Counted from the first letter of the stretch, positions 25,657 through 35,980 are shown. The stretch is DNA of 64,000 nt from an uncultured Archangium sp. (GCA_903905455.1 CAIVGN010000097.1:1-64000), one strand, 5' to 3'. Numbers and translations are program-made. The notes: generated from the sequence alone by a model not told the origin.

Positions 25657-27114
25657 ATGCCGACCGCTGATGATCTCCGCCCGCTCGCCGTAGACCTCGC
25701 GCTGCTGGGCGCCACCTTGATGTTGTTCGCCGTGGACCTGGGGCTGCCCCACGGCCGCAAGCGCTGGCTGGGCGTGCTCAGCTCCGCGCTGCTCGCCGGG
25801 CTCTTCGTGCTCACCTTCTTCGTCGACACCGAGGGTAGCGCCTTCGGGGGCTCGTACGTCGGCGGCGCCTGGCCCCTCCTCTTCAAGCGCATCGCGCTGG
25901 CGGCCGGCGCGCTGGCGGCGCTGGGCTCCGTGGACCACGTCGACCGCCACTTCCCGACGCGGCAGGGCGAGTTCTACCTGCTGATGATGTTCAGCCTCAT
26001 GGGCATGACCCTCTTGCCCGGGGCGCGCGACCTGCTGCTCTTCGTGGTGGCCTTCGAGATGATGGGCATCCCCCTGGCGATGATGGCCAGCTACGCCAAG
26101 ACCGAAGACTTGAAGGGCGTGCACCGCCACGCGGCCGAGGCCGGCCTCAAGCTGTACCTGATCAGCGCGGTGAGCACGGCGATCACCCTCTTCGGTCTCT
26201 CCTACGTGTACGGCCTCACCGGCTCCACGCGGCTCGACGTCATCGCCCAGGCGCCGCTCTCGCCGCTGCTGGGCGTGGGCATGATGCTCACCGTGGCCGG
26301 CATGTCCTTCAAGGTCGGCGCGGTGCCCTTCCACATGTGGGTGCCCGACACGTACCAGGGCGCGCCGACGCCCTTCGTGGCGTTCCTCTCGGTGGCCCCC
26401 AAGGCCTCGGGCTTCGCCGCCATGACCGCGATGCTGCTGGTGGCGTTCAAGAACAACCGCGAGCAGGTGCTCTCGGTGGTGCTCCTGATGTCGCTGGCGT
26501 CGATCACCATCGGCAACCTGCTGGCGCTTCCGCAGAAAGACGTGAAGCGGCTGCTGGCCTACTCGGGCATCGCGCAGGTCGGCTACATGCTCATCGGCCT
26601 GGTCGCCGGCGGCTCGTATGGCGTGGGCATGCTGCTGTTCTTCGTGTCGGGCTACGTGGCCACCAACATGGGCGCGTTCCTGGTGCTCGAGGCCATCGCC
26701 CCGCAGCGCACCGGCATCACCCTGGACGACGTGAAGGGCCTCTCCCGGCGCTCCCCCTGGCTCGCGGCGGCGCTGCTGCTCTTCCTGCTCTCGCTGGCGG
26801 GCATTCCGTTCGTGGTGGGCTTCTGGGGCAAGCTGATGGTCTTCATGGCCGCGTACCAGGCCGGCTACGGCTGGCTGGTGCTCTTCGGCGCGCTGATGGC
26901 CATCGTCTCGCTCTGGTACTACCTGCAGGTCGCGCGGGCGGCCTACATGGGTGACGCACCGACGGAAGAGGTCGTTCCCGTCAAGGTGACGCCGACGCTG
27001 GCCACGGCGATCGCCGTCTGCCTCACGCTGGTGCTGGGCATGGGCGCGTACCCCCGGCCCTTCATCGAACAGGCGTCGGCGGCGGCCCGGAGCTTCCTGG
27101 GGGAAGCCCCGTGA
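25657..27114 (+). CDS. nuoN: NADH-quinone oxidoreductase subunit N (antiporter-like)
   Basis: 485 residues with about 13-14 membrane helices. Motifs: FVVAFEMMGIPLAMMASYAK (helix 5 Glu), VPFHMWVPDTYQGAPTPFVA, KDVKRLLAYSGIAQVGYM. It is the third antiporter-like subunit, next to NuoK/J. It closes the run nuoABCDHIJKLMN. Its stop at 27112-27114 is 26 bases from the end of the convergent ferredoxin gene; a short inverted repeat there (AACCCC/GGGGTT, about 27130-27153) may act as a shared terminator. Confidence 0.95.
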   Translation: MPTADDLRPLAVDLALLGATLMLFAVDLGLPHGRKRWLGVLSSALLAGLFVLTFFVDTEGSAFGGSYVGGAWPLLFKRIALAAGALAALGSVDHVDRHFPTRQGEFYLLMMFSLMGMTLLPGARDLLLFVVAFEMMGIPLAMMASYAKTEDLKGVHRHAAEAGLKLYLISAVSTAITLFGLSYVYGLTGSTRLDVIAQAPLSPLLGVGMMLTVAGMSFKVGAVPFHMWVPDTYQGAPTPFVAFLSVAPKASGFAAMTAMLLVAFKNNREQVLSVVLLMSLASITIGNLLALPQKDVKRLLAYSGIAQVGYMLIGLVAGGSYGVGMLLFFVSGYVATNMGAFLVLEAIAPQRTGITLDDVKGLSRRSPWLAAALLLFLLSLAGIPFVVGFWGKLMVFMAAYQAGYGWLVLFGALMAIVSLWYYLQVARAAYMGDAPTEEVVPVKVTPTLATAIAVCLTLVLGMGAYPRPFIEQASAAARSFLGEAP

Positions 27115-27140
27115 TGACCGCCGCCGAGAACCCCGTCACG

Positions 27141-27473
<333 letters not shown>

Positions 27474-27584
27474 TTCGGTTTCCTCGGTGAGAGACCGGGG
27501 CACCATACCTTTCGATCGACGAGTCGTCATGACCGCTTTGTTCGCTCGCAGAGACGAAGCCAAACCGCCTGATGGGAGGTAGCG

Positions 27585-27983
27585 ATGGAACTGAAACTGG
27601 TCCGGAAGAACCTGATGTCGCAGCACGAGACGCTGCGGGGCCTGATGACCGACCTGGAAGGCGCGCTCGTCACGGGCGCTGACACCACGGCGCTGATCAA
27701 GGGGCTGCACGACGCGCTGGTGTCGCACAACGCCGCCGAGGAAGCGGTGCTGGTGCCCATCCTCACGCACATCGATGCCTGGGGGCCCACGCGGGTGGAG
27801 CTCATGCTCACCGAGCACCGCTCCGAGCACGCGCTGCTGGTCGAGAAGCTGTCCCCCACTGCGCCCGCCGAGACGCTGCGCGAGCTCATCACCCACATGC
27901 GCGGGCACATGGCCTACGAAGAAGAGCACCTGCTCAGCGCCAAGCTGCTGCAGGACGACGTGGTGATCGTCGACGCCGACTGA
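27585..27983 (+). CDS. Hemerythrin HHE-domain protein
   Basis: 132 residues; GGAGGT precedes the ATG at 27585. It is a single four-helix hemerythrin-like domain with likely iron ligands His14 (SQHETL), His48 and Glu52 (SHNAAEE), His78/His82 (EHRSEH), His104/His108 and the EEEHLL segment near the end. Such proteins bind O2 or NO or protect iron proteins. The gene is divergent from the ferredoxin gene, sharing a 111-base gap, and its oxygen- or NO-binding role would suit that neighbourhood. Confidence 0.9.
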   Translation: MELKLVRKNLMSQHETLRGLMTDLEGALVTGADTTALIKGLHDALVSHNAAEEAVLVPILTHIDAWGPTRVELMLTEHRSEHALLVEKLSPTAPAETLRELITHMRGHMAYEEEHLLSAKLLQDDVVIVDAD

Positions 27984-27987
27984 AAGG

Positions 27988-29292
27988 TCAGCGCGTGCCC
28001 CAGCGCTCGTCGCGCACCGTGACGAGCGCCCACGGCAGGATCCACTGCAGCATCACCACCGAGAAGGCCGCGTAGAGCACGCCGTAGACCCAGCGGAAGC
28101 TCCGCTCGAAGCGCAGGTAGTAGGCCGCCGAGAACACCGCGCCCAGGCCCAGGGCCACGAGGCTGCGCCCCACGGTGTTCATGTTGGTGTCGAAGAGCCG
28201 CGGCAGCTCCATCAGGGCCACGGCCACCAGCACGAAGCGCAGGTTCGACACGAAGAACGTGACGATGGGCATCAGCCGGTTGTCGGTGCGGTAGCGCGTG
28301 AACATGAAGCGCGCGAACGAGAACCCCTCGACGATGTAGCTGCGGTCCCAGCGCAGGAACATGCGCGAGAGCTGGTTGTAGTTGGTGGGCACCAGGGTGT
28401 GGACCACGGCCGTGCGCTGGTAGACGGTGTCGAAGCCCTGGCGCAGCACGATGTTGGTCAGCGCCTGGTCTTCACCGTGGTTGACGGGCCGGCCCAGGAA
28501 GCGCTGGTTCTCCCACTCGTCCATGTACGGAAGGATGATGTCCTTGCGGAAGCTCGAGAGGGCGCCGGGGCAGCAGGCCACCGCGCGGTATGCCGACTGG
28601 GCGGCGCGGCCGTAGTCGAAGGCCAGGGCGAACTGCACCTCCAGCATGCGGCTGATCATCGTGTCGCGGTTGAGCACCGACACCCGGCCGGCCACGGCGC
28701 CGATCTTCGGGTCGGCGAGGAAGGGCGCGACCATCTCGTGCACGGTGTTGGGGTTGATCTCGCTGTCCGAGTCGATGGTCACGAGGATCGAGCCGGTCGC
28801 CGCGCGGAACCCCGCCACCAGGGCCGAGCGCTTGCCGCGGTTGCCGATGAAGCGCACCAGCTTCACCAGGTCGGGGAACTCCCGCCGCAGGTACTGCATG
28901 TGGAAGAAGGTGTCGTCGCGCGAGCCGTCGTCGACGACGATCACCTCGAGCTTGTCCTTGGGGTAGTTGCACGCGGCCACCGAGCGGATGCTGCGGGCCA
29001 CCATGGGCCCCTCGTTGAACGCGGGGATGACCACCGTCACCTTCGGCCACTCCACGCCTTCCGGGGCCTTGAAGACGCGGTAGCGCATCCACAGCAGGCT
29101 CAAGATCGCGGTGTAGATGGCCTGGATGATGGCGATGGCCCCGAAGGGGTGGCTCGCCATGGCCAGCACCTTGGACGACGTGCTCTCGGTGGACCCGTTG
29201 GACCACCCGAGCCACACCAGCGAGACCACCGCGCCGAACAGGGGCGCCGCACCGGCCAGCGTCCCTCCGAATTTTCGCCAGCGCTGTTTCAC
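27988..29292 (-). CDS. Processive-type glycosyltransferase family 2, membrane-bound
   Basis: 434 residues. Two N-terminal membrane helices (about 13-32 and 50-69), a GT-A catalytic domain (85-320), and three or four C-terminal helices give the hyaluronan/chitin synthase (NodC-like) layout. Motifs: VVDDGSRDD (Asp121/122), DSDSEIN (Asp174/176), GEDQAL (Glu274/Asp275, catalytic base region), and MFLRWDRS (311-318) at the QxxRW position, where Met replaces the usual Gln. It polymerises or adds sugar from a UDP donor at the inner membrane. Its start overlaps the stop of the large ATPase gene upstream (ATGA), so the two are translated together. Confidence 0.88.
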   Translation of the reverse strand: MKQRWRKFGGTLAGAAPLFGAVVSLVWLGWSNGSTESTSSKVLAMASHPFGAIAIIQAIYTAILSLLWMRYRVFKAPEGVEWPKVTVVIPAFNEGPMVARSIRSVAACNYPKDKLEVIVVDDGSRDDTFFHMQYLRREFPDLVKLVRFIGNRGKRSALVAGFRAATGSILVTIDSDSEINPNTVHEMVAPFLADPKIGAVAGRVSVLNRDTMISRMLEVQFALAFDYGRAAQSAYRAVACCPGALSSFRKDIILPYMDEWENQRFLGRPVNHGEDQALTNIVLRQGFDTVYQRTAVVHTLVPTNYNQLSRMFLRWDRSYIVEGFSFARFMFTRYRTDNRLMPIVTFFVSNLRFVLVAVALMELPRLFDTNMNTVGRSLVALGLGAVFSAAYYLRFERSFRWVYGVLYAAFSVVMLQWILPWALVTVRDERWGTR

Positions 29293-32200
29293 GTCTTCTT
29301 CCCCTCGGTGAGGATCCTCCGCAGGACTCCGTCAGGCAGCGAGTATGCCTCGGGTGAGGTCATGTCGCCGTGCGCCTCGAGCAACCGAGACTCGGCCATC
29401 AGGCGCACCATCACCGTGCCGGCCTCCTGGGCGCGCCGCTTGAGCTCCGCGGGGGCGAGGTGCGCGGTCAGGCCCGTCTCGATGAAGCGCTGCATCACCT
29501 GGTTCTCGAGCAGCTTCGTCAGCGCCGCCACCGACACTCGACTCTCCTGCGCCAGCGCGCGCAAGAGCAGCCCCGCCGATGTGTCGGCCTGGGCGATCTC
29601 CGACTCCACCCACACGCGCAGGGGAGAACCGCCACGCTCCTCGCGACGGATGGCCTCGGTCGCGCCCTCGATGCCGATGCGCACCGCGCCCAGGGCCCCC
29701 TGGCGCGCGCGGTCGGCGTCGTAGAGCTCGAGCACCGAGGTGCCCAGGCGCCGCAGCAGCAGGGGCACGCCGTGCGAGGCCTTGACCAGCGCCGCCAGCG
29801 CGTCGTCTTCGAAGCGGATGCCCTGGCGCGAACCCAGGCCCCGCATCATGGCGAAGGCCGCGTCGTCGTCGAGGGCCGGCACGCAGATCGAAGGGAAGGC
29901 CCCCATGATCGACTGCCCGCCGAGCGTGGAGAGCGGCGCCCACAGCAGCGGGTGCAGGGCGGCGCAGAGGATCACGCTCACCGAGCTGCCGGCATGGGGC
30001 GACGAGGGCTCCGAGAAGGCGCTGCGCAGGCGGCCGGTGAGGGTGGCCATCACCTCGAGCGCGCGGCCCAGCTTTTCCGGGGGCGCCGAGAGCAGCTGTT
30101 CGACCTCGTCGAGGACCAGCAACATCGGAGGGGGCGGGGTGCCGCTCGAGGTGCCGCAGGCGCTCGAGAGCGCCCGCAACCAGCCGGCCAGCGTCGGCGC
30201 GTCGAGGGCGCCGGTGGGCATCGGGGGCACGGCCGCGGCCGGGTACCGGGCGGTGGCCGAGTCGGACAGGCGCATCACCAGGGTGCGCAAGATGGCCTCG
30301 ACGGCCACGGCCGGGGTCTCTCCGTACGAGACCTCGTGGTGGAAGCCGGCGAGATCGACGTAGGCGGAGGGGCCGTTGGTGCGCCGGGCGACCTCGAGGG
30401 CGAGCGACGACTTGCCGAAGCGCCGCAGGCCGGTGACCACCACCCAGTGGCCCGCGCGGGCCTCGGTGAGCAGGCCGGCGACGAGGCGCTCGCGGTTCCA
30501 GAACTGGCTGGAGCTGCGCACCGGGCCGCGCACCTCGAAGGGGTTGCCGCGCAGGCTGGTGGCCTCGACGAGGTCGAGCAGGTCTTCGTCGCGGGTGGCC
30601 CAGGCCAGGCGCGAGAGCGCCAGCGGGAGCACCTGCACCGCGCGCGTGCCGCCGCGGGCCGCCCAGTCGAGCGTGGCGCGCACGGCGCCGAGATCGGGCA
30701 CCGCGGTGTCGGGGTGGAGCAGGAACACCACCCGCAGGTTCTCGCGCATCGCCATGGCCGCGGCGTGGTTCACGTCGGCCTCGCGCAGCGCCGAAGCGGA
30801 CGGCGAGAGCACGGCGATGGCCTCGGCGCCCCAGCGCTCCCAGGCCGGCGTGTTGGGCAGCTCGAGGGTCAGCACGTCGTGGCGGTCGGGCAGGAGCAGT
30901 CGCAGCGGGTCAGGCGTCGCCTTGAGGCCCAGCGCGTCGAGGCTCTCGCGGATGCTGCGCATGGGGCCGGCGAAGACCCGGCGCGCGCGCCGCAGGCGCA
31001 GGAACCACAGCAACCCGAGGATCGCCAGGCCCACGGCGACGGCGCTGGCGATGCTGATGCGACGGTACCGGTACCAGGTGGTGTCGAGCTGCGCGGTGAG
31101 CTCGCAGTCGTAGCCGGTGCCGGCGCCGCGGCAGGCCTCGCAGCGCTCCCGGGGCATGCCCAGGGCCTCGCAGGCCGGCTCCTGGTTGAGCGTGTGCTGC
31201 ACCCAGGCGCCGTAGAGCTCGGCCTCTTCCATGCGCGACTTCTCCAGCGGCAGCTGGCCGGTGGCGTCGAGGCGCCAGGGCGAGGCGCTGACCGGCTCGC
31301 CCAGGTCCTGCGCGATGGCGGCCAGGGCGGCGAGCGTCTGCTCGAAGCGGCCGTCGGTGCCCGCGCGCTGGTCACAGGCGTGGCGCAGCTGGGTCATCAC
31401 GCTCTCGTTCTCGTCGTCCACCTTCACCTGCTCCTCGGGGGAGTGGGGGAAGATGAGGGCGGTGCCGCTCCACAGCAGGGTGGCGATCTTCTGGCAGACC
31501 TGGGTGTCGGGCGAGGCGTCGGCGGCCAGCGGGGTGTGGGCCCACAGCGCGATGGTGGTCAGCGGCTCCGGGCGCTCCACGCCGCAGCCCTTGGTCTCGA
31601 GGCGCTGGAAGGCGCGCACGGCCCGGCCGCAGCGATCGATGGCGTCGCCTTCGCGCACGTACTGCTGGAACTCGTCGACCAGCGGCAGGACCCGGCCGTC
31701 GGTCTGCTTGGGCGTGGGCAGCCGCGTGGCGACCCACTTGGCGTACGAGGCGTCGCCCTCGGTGTCGGCGAGGTAGCAGAGGAAGAGCTTGCTCTTCGCG
31801 GCGGCCGAGAGCTCGGCGAGCACCGCCTGCTTGTCCTTGGAGCGGCTGGTGGGGAAGTCCTGCAGCCAGGCGCGCACCGTGTCCGGGCTCAGCGCGTCGC
31901 AAGGCGTGGCGTACATCTCCTCGACGCGGCGGCGTACGATGAGCGGGCCGGTGTCGTCGAGCAGCTCGACCAGCTGGCGGGCGCGGCCGCACTCGCTGGA
32001 GTCGGCGCGGTCTTCGCAGTTGGAGATCTCGAGGAACGACAGGGCGACGCGCAGGGCGGCGGTCAACGGGGGGCCGGCGGGGCCCGCGGGCTCGGCGTGC
32101 TCGCCGTTGGCCTCGGTGATGAACCCCTCGGGCAGCGGCCCGCGCGAGTCGAAGAAGGCGTCGATGGCCACGCCGCCCTGGCCCTTGAGGCGGCCCCAGG

Positions 32201-32750
32201 TGTTCGGCGCGGTGAGCCGGAAGGCGGCGATGAGCAGGCGCCGGTTCCACAGCGGCATGCCGGTGCGCGCGCCGAGCAGGCGGCCCAGCCGGCGCTCCGG
32301 GTCGGAGGTGCCCAGCGGCCGGGGCAACACGTCGGAGCTCCCGGTGGCGTAGTCGTCGAGCTGCGTCAGCGACTTGGAGATCGCGAACCACCCGTTGAGC
32401 AGTGCCTGCACCTGGGCCTGGGTGTTGGCCGGAACGCAGGCGCCGACGCCGCGCGAGGTGCCCTGGAGCAACGAGGCGGCCATGGCCGCGGCCTCCTCGC
32501 ACAGCGCGTCCTTCTGGGCGACGCAGGCCTCGACCTTGCCGATGGTGGCGGTGGTCTTGTCGTTGGCGTCCTGCAGCTCGGCTTCGCAGCGATCGCGCGC
32601 GGCCTGGTGGCTCCGCGTGGACTCGTTGCAGGCCGTGAGCGCCCGCTGGGTGGTGGACAGGCGCTGCTCGACTTCGACGCAGCTCACGCCTCCGTCAGTC
32701 GCGGCGAGCGCAGGTGAAGACACGATCAGGAGTGCGAGGAGGTACTTCAT
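29289..32750 (-). CDS. Membrane-spanning AAA/STAND-type ATPase with periplasmic domain
   Basis: 1153 residues from the ATG at 32750, which gives a clear signal peptide (MKYLLALLIVSSPALA). Residues about 20-560 should be periplasmic: helical, with scattered cysteines and a coiled-coil start. A membrane helix follows (about 563-584). The cytoplasmic part (about 600-1153) contains a P-loop, GLRRFGKSS (about 773-781), and a Walker B, MLLVLDEVEQLL (about 876-887), then a winged-helix-like tail, as in prokaryotic ATPases of the STAND/AAA class. An open frame upstream to 33251 is not used because it lies over the divergent sulfatase. The ATP-driven switch plausibly controls the coupled glycosyltransferase. 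Confidence 0.8.
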   Translation of the reverse strand: MKYLLALLIVSSPALAATDGGVSCVEVEQRLSTTQRALTACNESTRSHQAARDRCEAELQDANDKTTATIGKVEACVAQKDALCEEAAAMAASLLQGTSRGVGACVPANTQAQVQALLNGWFAISKSLTQLDDYATGSSDVLPRPLGTSDPERRLGRLLGARTGMPLWNRRLLIAAFRLTAPNTWGRLKGQGGVAIDAFFDSRGPLPEGFITEANGEHAEPAGPAGPPLTAALRVALSFLEISNCEDRADSSECGRARQLVELLDDTGPLIVRRRVEEMYATPCDALSPDTVRAWLQDFPTSRSKDKQAVLAELSAAAKSKLFLCYLADTEGDASYAKWVATRLPTPKQTDGRVLPLVDEFQQYVREGDAIDRCGRAVRAFQRLETKGCGVERPEPLTTIALWAHTPLAADASPDTQVCQKIATLLWSGTALIFPHSPEEQVKVDDENESVMTQLRHACDQRAGTDGRFEQTLAALAAIAQDLGEPVSASPWRLDATGQLPLEKSRMEEAELYGAWVQHTLNQEPACEALGMPRERCEACRGAGTGYDCELTAQLDTTWYRYRRISIASAVAVGLAILGLLWFLRLRRARRVFAGPMRSIRESLDALGLKATPDPLRLLLPDRHDVLTLELPNTPAWERWGAEAIAVLSPSASALREADVNHAAAMAMRENLRVVFLLHPDTAVPDLGAVRATLDWAARGGTRAVQVLPLALSRLAWATRDEDLLDLVEATSLRGNPFEVRGPVRSSSQFWNRERLVAGLLTEARAGHWVVVTGLRRFGKSSLALEVARRTNGPSAYVDLAGFHHEVSYGETPAVAVEAILRTLVMRLSDSATARYPAAAVPPMPTGALDAPTLAGWLRALSSACGTSSGTPPPPMLLVLDEVEQLLSAPPEKLGRALEVMATLTGRLRSAFSEPSSPHAGSSVSVILCAALHPLLWAPLSTLGGQSIMGAFPSICVPALDDDAAFAMMRGLGSRQGIRFEDDALAALVKASHGVPLLLRRLGTSVLELYDADRARQGALGAVRIGIEGATEAIRREERGGSPLRVWVESEIAQADTSAGLLLRALAQESRVSVAALTKLLENQVMQRFIETGLTAHLAPAELKRRAQEAGTVMVRLMAESRLLEAHGDMTSPEAYSLPDGVLRRILTEGKKT

Positions 32751-32829
32751 CGCTGGTGGGACCGTGAAATGCCCTCCTCTGGGCGCGGTGGGAAGTGTGA
32801 AATGGCGCGGGCAGGGTATAGGGGCCCCC
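32751..32829. promoter_or_regulatory. Divergent promoter gap between ATPase and sulfatase genes
   Basis: 79 bases separate the two opposite starts. They must hold both promoters or ribosome sites if the starts are right. I see no confident -35/-10 pairs; the TATA-like GGGTATAGGGG at about 32814-32824 is a candidate -10 region for the plus strand. The closeness suggests co-regulation of the two envelope genes. Confidence 0.3.
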
Positions 32830-34983
32830 GTGGAGTCCTCAGCCGCCCCTACTGCCGGTCTGCGCCGTGGGTTCCTTTCGGGCCTCAGCGCGGTGGCGAT
32901 CCTCTTCGTCGCGGCCTTCCCGTCGCGCCTGTCCCTCGCCATTCGCGGGTGGGGATCGTTCTTCAGTCGGGGCGAAAAGGCCCTGGCCGGCACGCTCCTC
33001 GACCTGTCGGCGGTGGTGCTGGTCATCACCCCCTTCGTGGCCCTGATGACGCTGCTGGTGCCGGTGGTGCTGCGCCGCGCGCGCACGCCCGGCTGGCAGC
33101 GCCTGGGCACGGTGCTGTGGGCCCTGCCGTTCGGCTTCGCGCTGTGGGTGCTCACGGTCCTGGCGCAGGAGGTGAAGTCGGAGCGCGGATCGTTCCCCAC
33201 CATGTTCGACCTCCTCGAGGGCGGCTCCAACGCGTCCTTCGTCGAGGGCACGGTGGGGTTCCTGCGCTACGAGCGCATCTGGGTGCCTGCGTCCGTGGGG
33301 ACCGCGGCGGCGGTGGTGGCGCTGACGCTGCTCTGGCGGTGGAAGGGCACGGCGGCGCTGGGCCGCTGGCGCACCTGGGCCATCGGCATGGTGACCGGCC
33401 TGGGCACCGGGGCCGCCGGGGTGTTCCTGCTGGCGCTGACGCTCTCGGCCCTGGCCAACCGCTTCACCGCCGCCGCCCTGGGAGACCCGCTGACGGGGCT
33501 GGTGGAGAGCACCCTCGATCTCCTGCAGCACCGTGGGCCGGCGACGCCGCGGCAGCTGGTGCTCGACGCCGAGCTCCCCCCGCAGGCCCTGTCCGAGGGC
33601 GTGGCCCTGCTGGGCTGGCCTCCGTCGAAGCCCGGGCCGCACCCGCACGCGCGCCCCCTCGACTTCACCTCCGAGCCGATGACGAAGGACCCCCGGGGCC
33701 GCAAGCTGGTCGCGGCGCTCACCCGTGCCTCGAAGGCCCTGTTTCCCCCGGACGAACCGAACGTCGCGGTCTTTCACCTCTCGCTCGAGGGCTTCCGCGC
33801 CGACGACGTCCACGCGCTCAACCCACTGGCGCCCAAGGACATCGCGCCCTTCACCAGCTCGCTCTACGACGCGGGGGAAGGGGTGCTCACCAGCCGCAAG
33901 ATGTTCCAGGCGGGCGTGCGCACGGCCCACTGCCTGGGGGCGATGACCTGCGGGCTGGGCACGCTGCCCTACAACCTGAGCTTCATCCGCGACCTGCAGC
34001 CGTTCCCCGTGCGCTGCACCTCCGACGTGCTGCACGACGCCGGCTTCGCGCACTCGTTCTTCTACGGCTCCGACGCCACCTTCGACGAGATGCACCGCTA
34101 TTTCTCCGAGCACGGGTACACGAAGCTCGTCACCCAGGCCGAGCTGCCGCAGGACCTGCCCAAGGGCACCTGGGACGGGGTGACCGACTTCGCGGTGTTC
34201 GACCTCGCGGTGAAAGAAGTCGCCGAGGCGGTCAAGACCGGGCCCCAGTTCTCGCTGCTCATGTCGCTGTCGAACCACTCGCCGTTCACCAGCCCGCAGG
34301 ATCTCCCGGCCTTCGTCACCGAGCGCGTCGATCGCGGGCTCGAGACGGCGGTCAACCGGGCGGACGCCGACGATCGCCTGCGGCTGGTGACCTACTCGTA
34401 CACCGACGCCGCGGTGGAGCGGGTCTTCGCGCAGCTCGAGACCCTGGGCATCGCGGAGCGGAGCATCGTGATGCTCATGGCGGATCACTCCACGGGCCAC
34501 GCCTACGTGTGGGGCAAGGAAGATCCGGAGAGTGACGCGGCCAAGTCGCAGATCCCCTTCGCCATCGTGATTCCCCCCGCGTTCCTCGCGCGCGCGGTGG
34601 ACCCGGTGGCGCTCAAGGCGGCCCTGGCTGAGGCGAAGGCGCTGATCGACGAGGCACCGCTTTCACAGAACGACGTGCCCACGCTGCTGCTGGCCCTGCT
34701 CTCGGCGCACCCGGGACTGCGTGCGTTGCCGGCGGAGCAGCGCTGGCACACGCTTGGCGGCCAGGTGACGAGCCCGTACTTCGCGCCCGGAGGAGACCCC
34801 TCGAGCTACATCCTGGGCATCAACGGGGTCAGCGAGCTCTTCACGCTGGACCGCACCGGGGCGCGGGTCGGCAGCTACGAAGACTCGGTGTTCTTGAAGA
34901 CGAGGGCGGATCGCTACCGGGTGACGCCGCGGCTCATTCCCGTCACGGCGGCGCTGATTGAGACGATGAAGTCCGCGAAGTGA
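32830..34983 (+). CDS. LTA-synthase-like membrane sulfatase / phosphoglycerol transferase
   Basis: 717 residues from a GTG at 32830. Four or five membrane helices occupy residues about 17-205, followed by an extracytoplasmic alkaline-phosphatase/sulfatase domain. Family landmarks are FHLSLEGF (metal-binding Glu), GVRTAHCLGAMTCGLGTLP with the likely nucleophile Thr (about 363), SLSNHSPF, and MLMADHSTGHAY (about 548-559; Asp and His metal ligands). These enzymes move phosphoglycerol or phosphoethanolamine groups to envelope glycans. It is divergent from the ATPase/glycosyltransferase pair. The last 41 bases overlap the convergent PIG-L gene. The start could also be further upstream. Confidence 0.85.
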   Translation: MESSAAPTAGLRRGFLSGLSAVAILFVAAFPSRLSLAIRGWGSFFSRGEKALAGTLLDLSAVVLVITPFVALMTLLVPVVLRRARTPGWQRLGTVLWALPFGFALWVLTVLAQEVKSERGSFPTMFDLLEGGSNASFVEGTVGFLRYERIWVPASVGTAAAVVALTLLWRWKGTAALGRWRTWAIGMVTGLGTGAAGVFLLALTLSALANRFTAAALGDPLTGLVESTLDLLQHRGPATPRQLVLDAELPPQALSEGVALLGWPPSKPGPHPHARPLDFTSEPMTKDPRGRKLVAALTRASKALFPPDEPNVAVFHLSLEGFRADDVHALNPLAPKDIAPFTSSLYDAGEGVLTSRKMFQAGVRTAHCLGAMTCGLGTLPYNLSFIRDLQPFPVRCTSDVLHDAGFAHSFFYGSDATFDEMHRYFSEHGYTKLVTQAELPQDLPKGTWDGVTDFAVFDLAVKEVAEAVKTGPQFSLLMSLSNHSPFTSPQDLPAFVTERVDRGLETAVNRADADDRLRLVTYSYTDAAVERVFAQLETLGIAERSIVMLMADHSTGHAYVWGKEDPESDAAKSQIPFAIVIPPAFLARAVDPVALKAALAEAKALIDEAPLSQNDVPTLLLALLSAHPGLRALPAEQRWHTLGGQVTSPYFAPGGDPSSYILGINGVSELFTLDRTGARVGSYEDSVFLKTRADRYRVTPRLIPVTAALIETMKSAK

Positions 34984-35980
34984 GCCGCACCCCGGCGGCC
35001 GCGAAGCCCTCGGGGCCCCACTGGTTCCACTCCTCGAAGGACCCCATCGCCTTCACCCGCTCGGTGGGGCTGATGGCCCTCGAGCCTTCCTGCACCCAGC
35101 GGGGGCCTTCCCTCACGTAGCGCTCGGTAAAGAAGGCCTCCTCGCGGCGAGCGAAGGACGACAGCCAGTCGAGCCGCGGCTGCGTGCCTGCCTGCGAGGT
35201 GTACTTGCCGATGGCGGTGAGCTTGCGCTGCGCGTCGGCCGTGAGGCGCTCGTCGGGGGTGTACGCGGCGAGGGACTTCGGCAGCGGGGGAAGGGGCGCG
35301 TCGGGGGTGAAGTAGTGCGCGCAGTCCGAGGGCCAACAGGGGCCGGCATGCACCACGCCGCGGTGCACCCGGGCGGGCGCCACCGGCACCTGGTCGAGCG
35401 CGCGGCGGAAGTAGACGTAGGTCATCGCGTGATCGGGGTGATCGTCCAGGGCGTGGGCCAGGTACACCTCGTGGGGCGAAAGCCGGGTGAGCAGGGCCAC
35501 GAGATCGCCCACCAGCGCGGTCGACGTCCACTCGGCGGGCTGGCCGGTGCGCCGGGTGTGCTCGTCGAGGCGGCCCGCGCCGCGATCGGCGTAGGTGCCG
35601 GTGCGGGCGATGCACTGCCCGGTCGCGTCGCGGTGCTCCATGGGCGGCAGCGGCTCGGCGCTGAGCTTGGCCAGCGCGCCGTCGGGGTAGCCCAGGAAGT
35701 GCACGTTCTCTTCGCTCACGCCCAGGGTCTTGAGCGCGGCGATGCTCTCGGCCTCGCGCAAGTACCCGTCGCGCTCGCAGGTGTAGTCGCCGTTGGTGAC
35801 GATGATCACCGCCACGCGCTGGCCGGCCTTCACCGCGCGCTCCATCACGCCACCGGCCAACAGCACCTCGTCGTCGGGGTGGGGCGCCACCACGAGCACG
35901 TCGAGGCGATCGATGGTCGGCACGGGCCGCGCGCAGGCACTCAGCAGGGCGAAGGTGACGACGAGACCGCGTGAGGTCAC
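34943..35980 (-). CDS. PIG-L/LmbE-type deacetylase lipoprotein
   Basis: 345 residues. A short signal ends in LLSAC (lipobox, Cys16), so it is probably anchored outside the cytoplasm, unusual for the family. The metal site APHPDDEVLLAGG is at 32-44, and the second metal motif, ALDDHPDHAM, is near 177-186. LmbE-like enzymes remove acetyl groups from N-acetylglucosamine-containing substrates using zinc. The start overlaps the stop of the K+ channel gene (ATGA). Its C-terminus overlaps the sulfatase gene tail-to-tail by 41 bases. Confidence 0.9.
   Translation of the reverse strand: MTSRGLVVTFALLSACARPVPTIDRLDVLVVAPHPDDEVLLAGGVMERAVKAGQRVAVIIVTNGDYTCERDGYLREAESIAALKTLGVSEENVHFLGYPDGALAKLSAEPLPPMEHRDATGQCIARTGTYADRGAGRLDEHTRRTGQPAEWTSTALVGDLVALLTRLSPHEVYLAHALDDHPDHAMTYVYFRRALDQVPVAPARVHRGVVHAGPCWPSDCAHYFTPDAPLPPLPKSLAAYTPDERLTADAQRKLTAIGKYTSQAGTQPRLDWLSSFARREEAFFTERYVREGPRWVQEGSRAISPTERVKAMGSFEEWNQWGPEGFAAAGVRLTSRTSSSQSAPP

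Noticed and set aside
29370-32717. Very long plus-strand open frame (over 1100 codons) opposite the ATPase gene
   Set aside because: Product is an Arg/Gly/His/Ala-rich string without domains; it is the antisense shadow of GC-biased codons. The minus-strand gene has a signal peptide, a membrane helix and Walker motifs.
32751-33251. N-terminal extension of the ATPase gene
   Set aside because: It would overlap the divergent sulfatase gene and bury the good signal peptide that starts at 32750.
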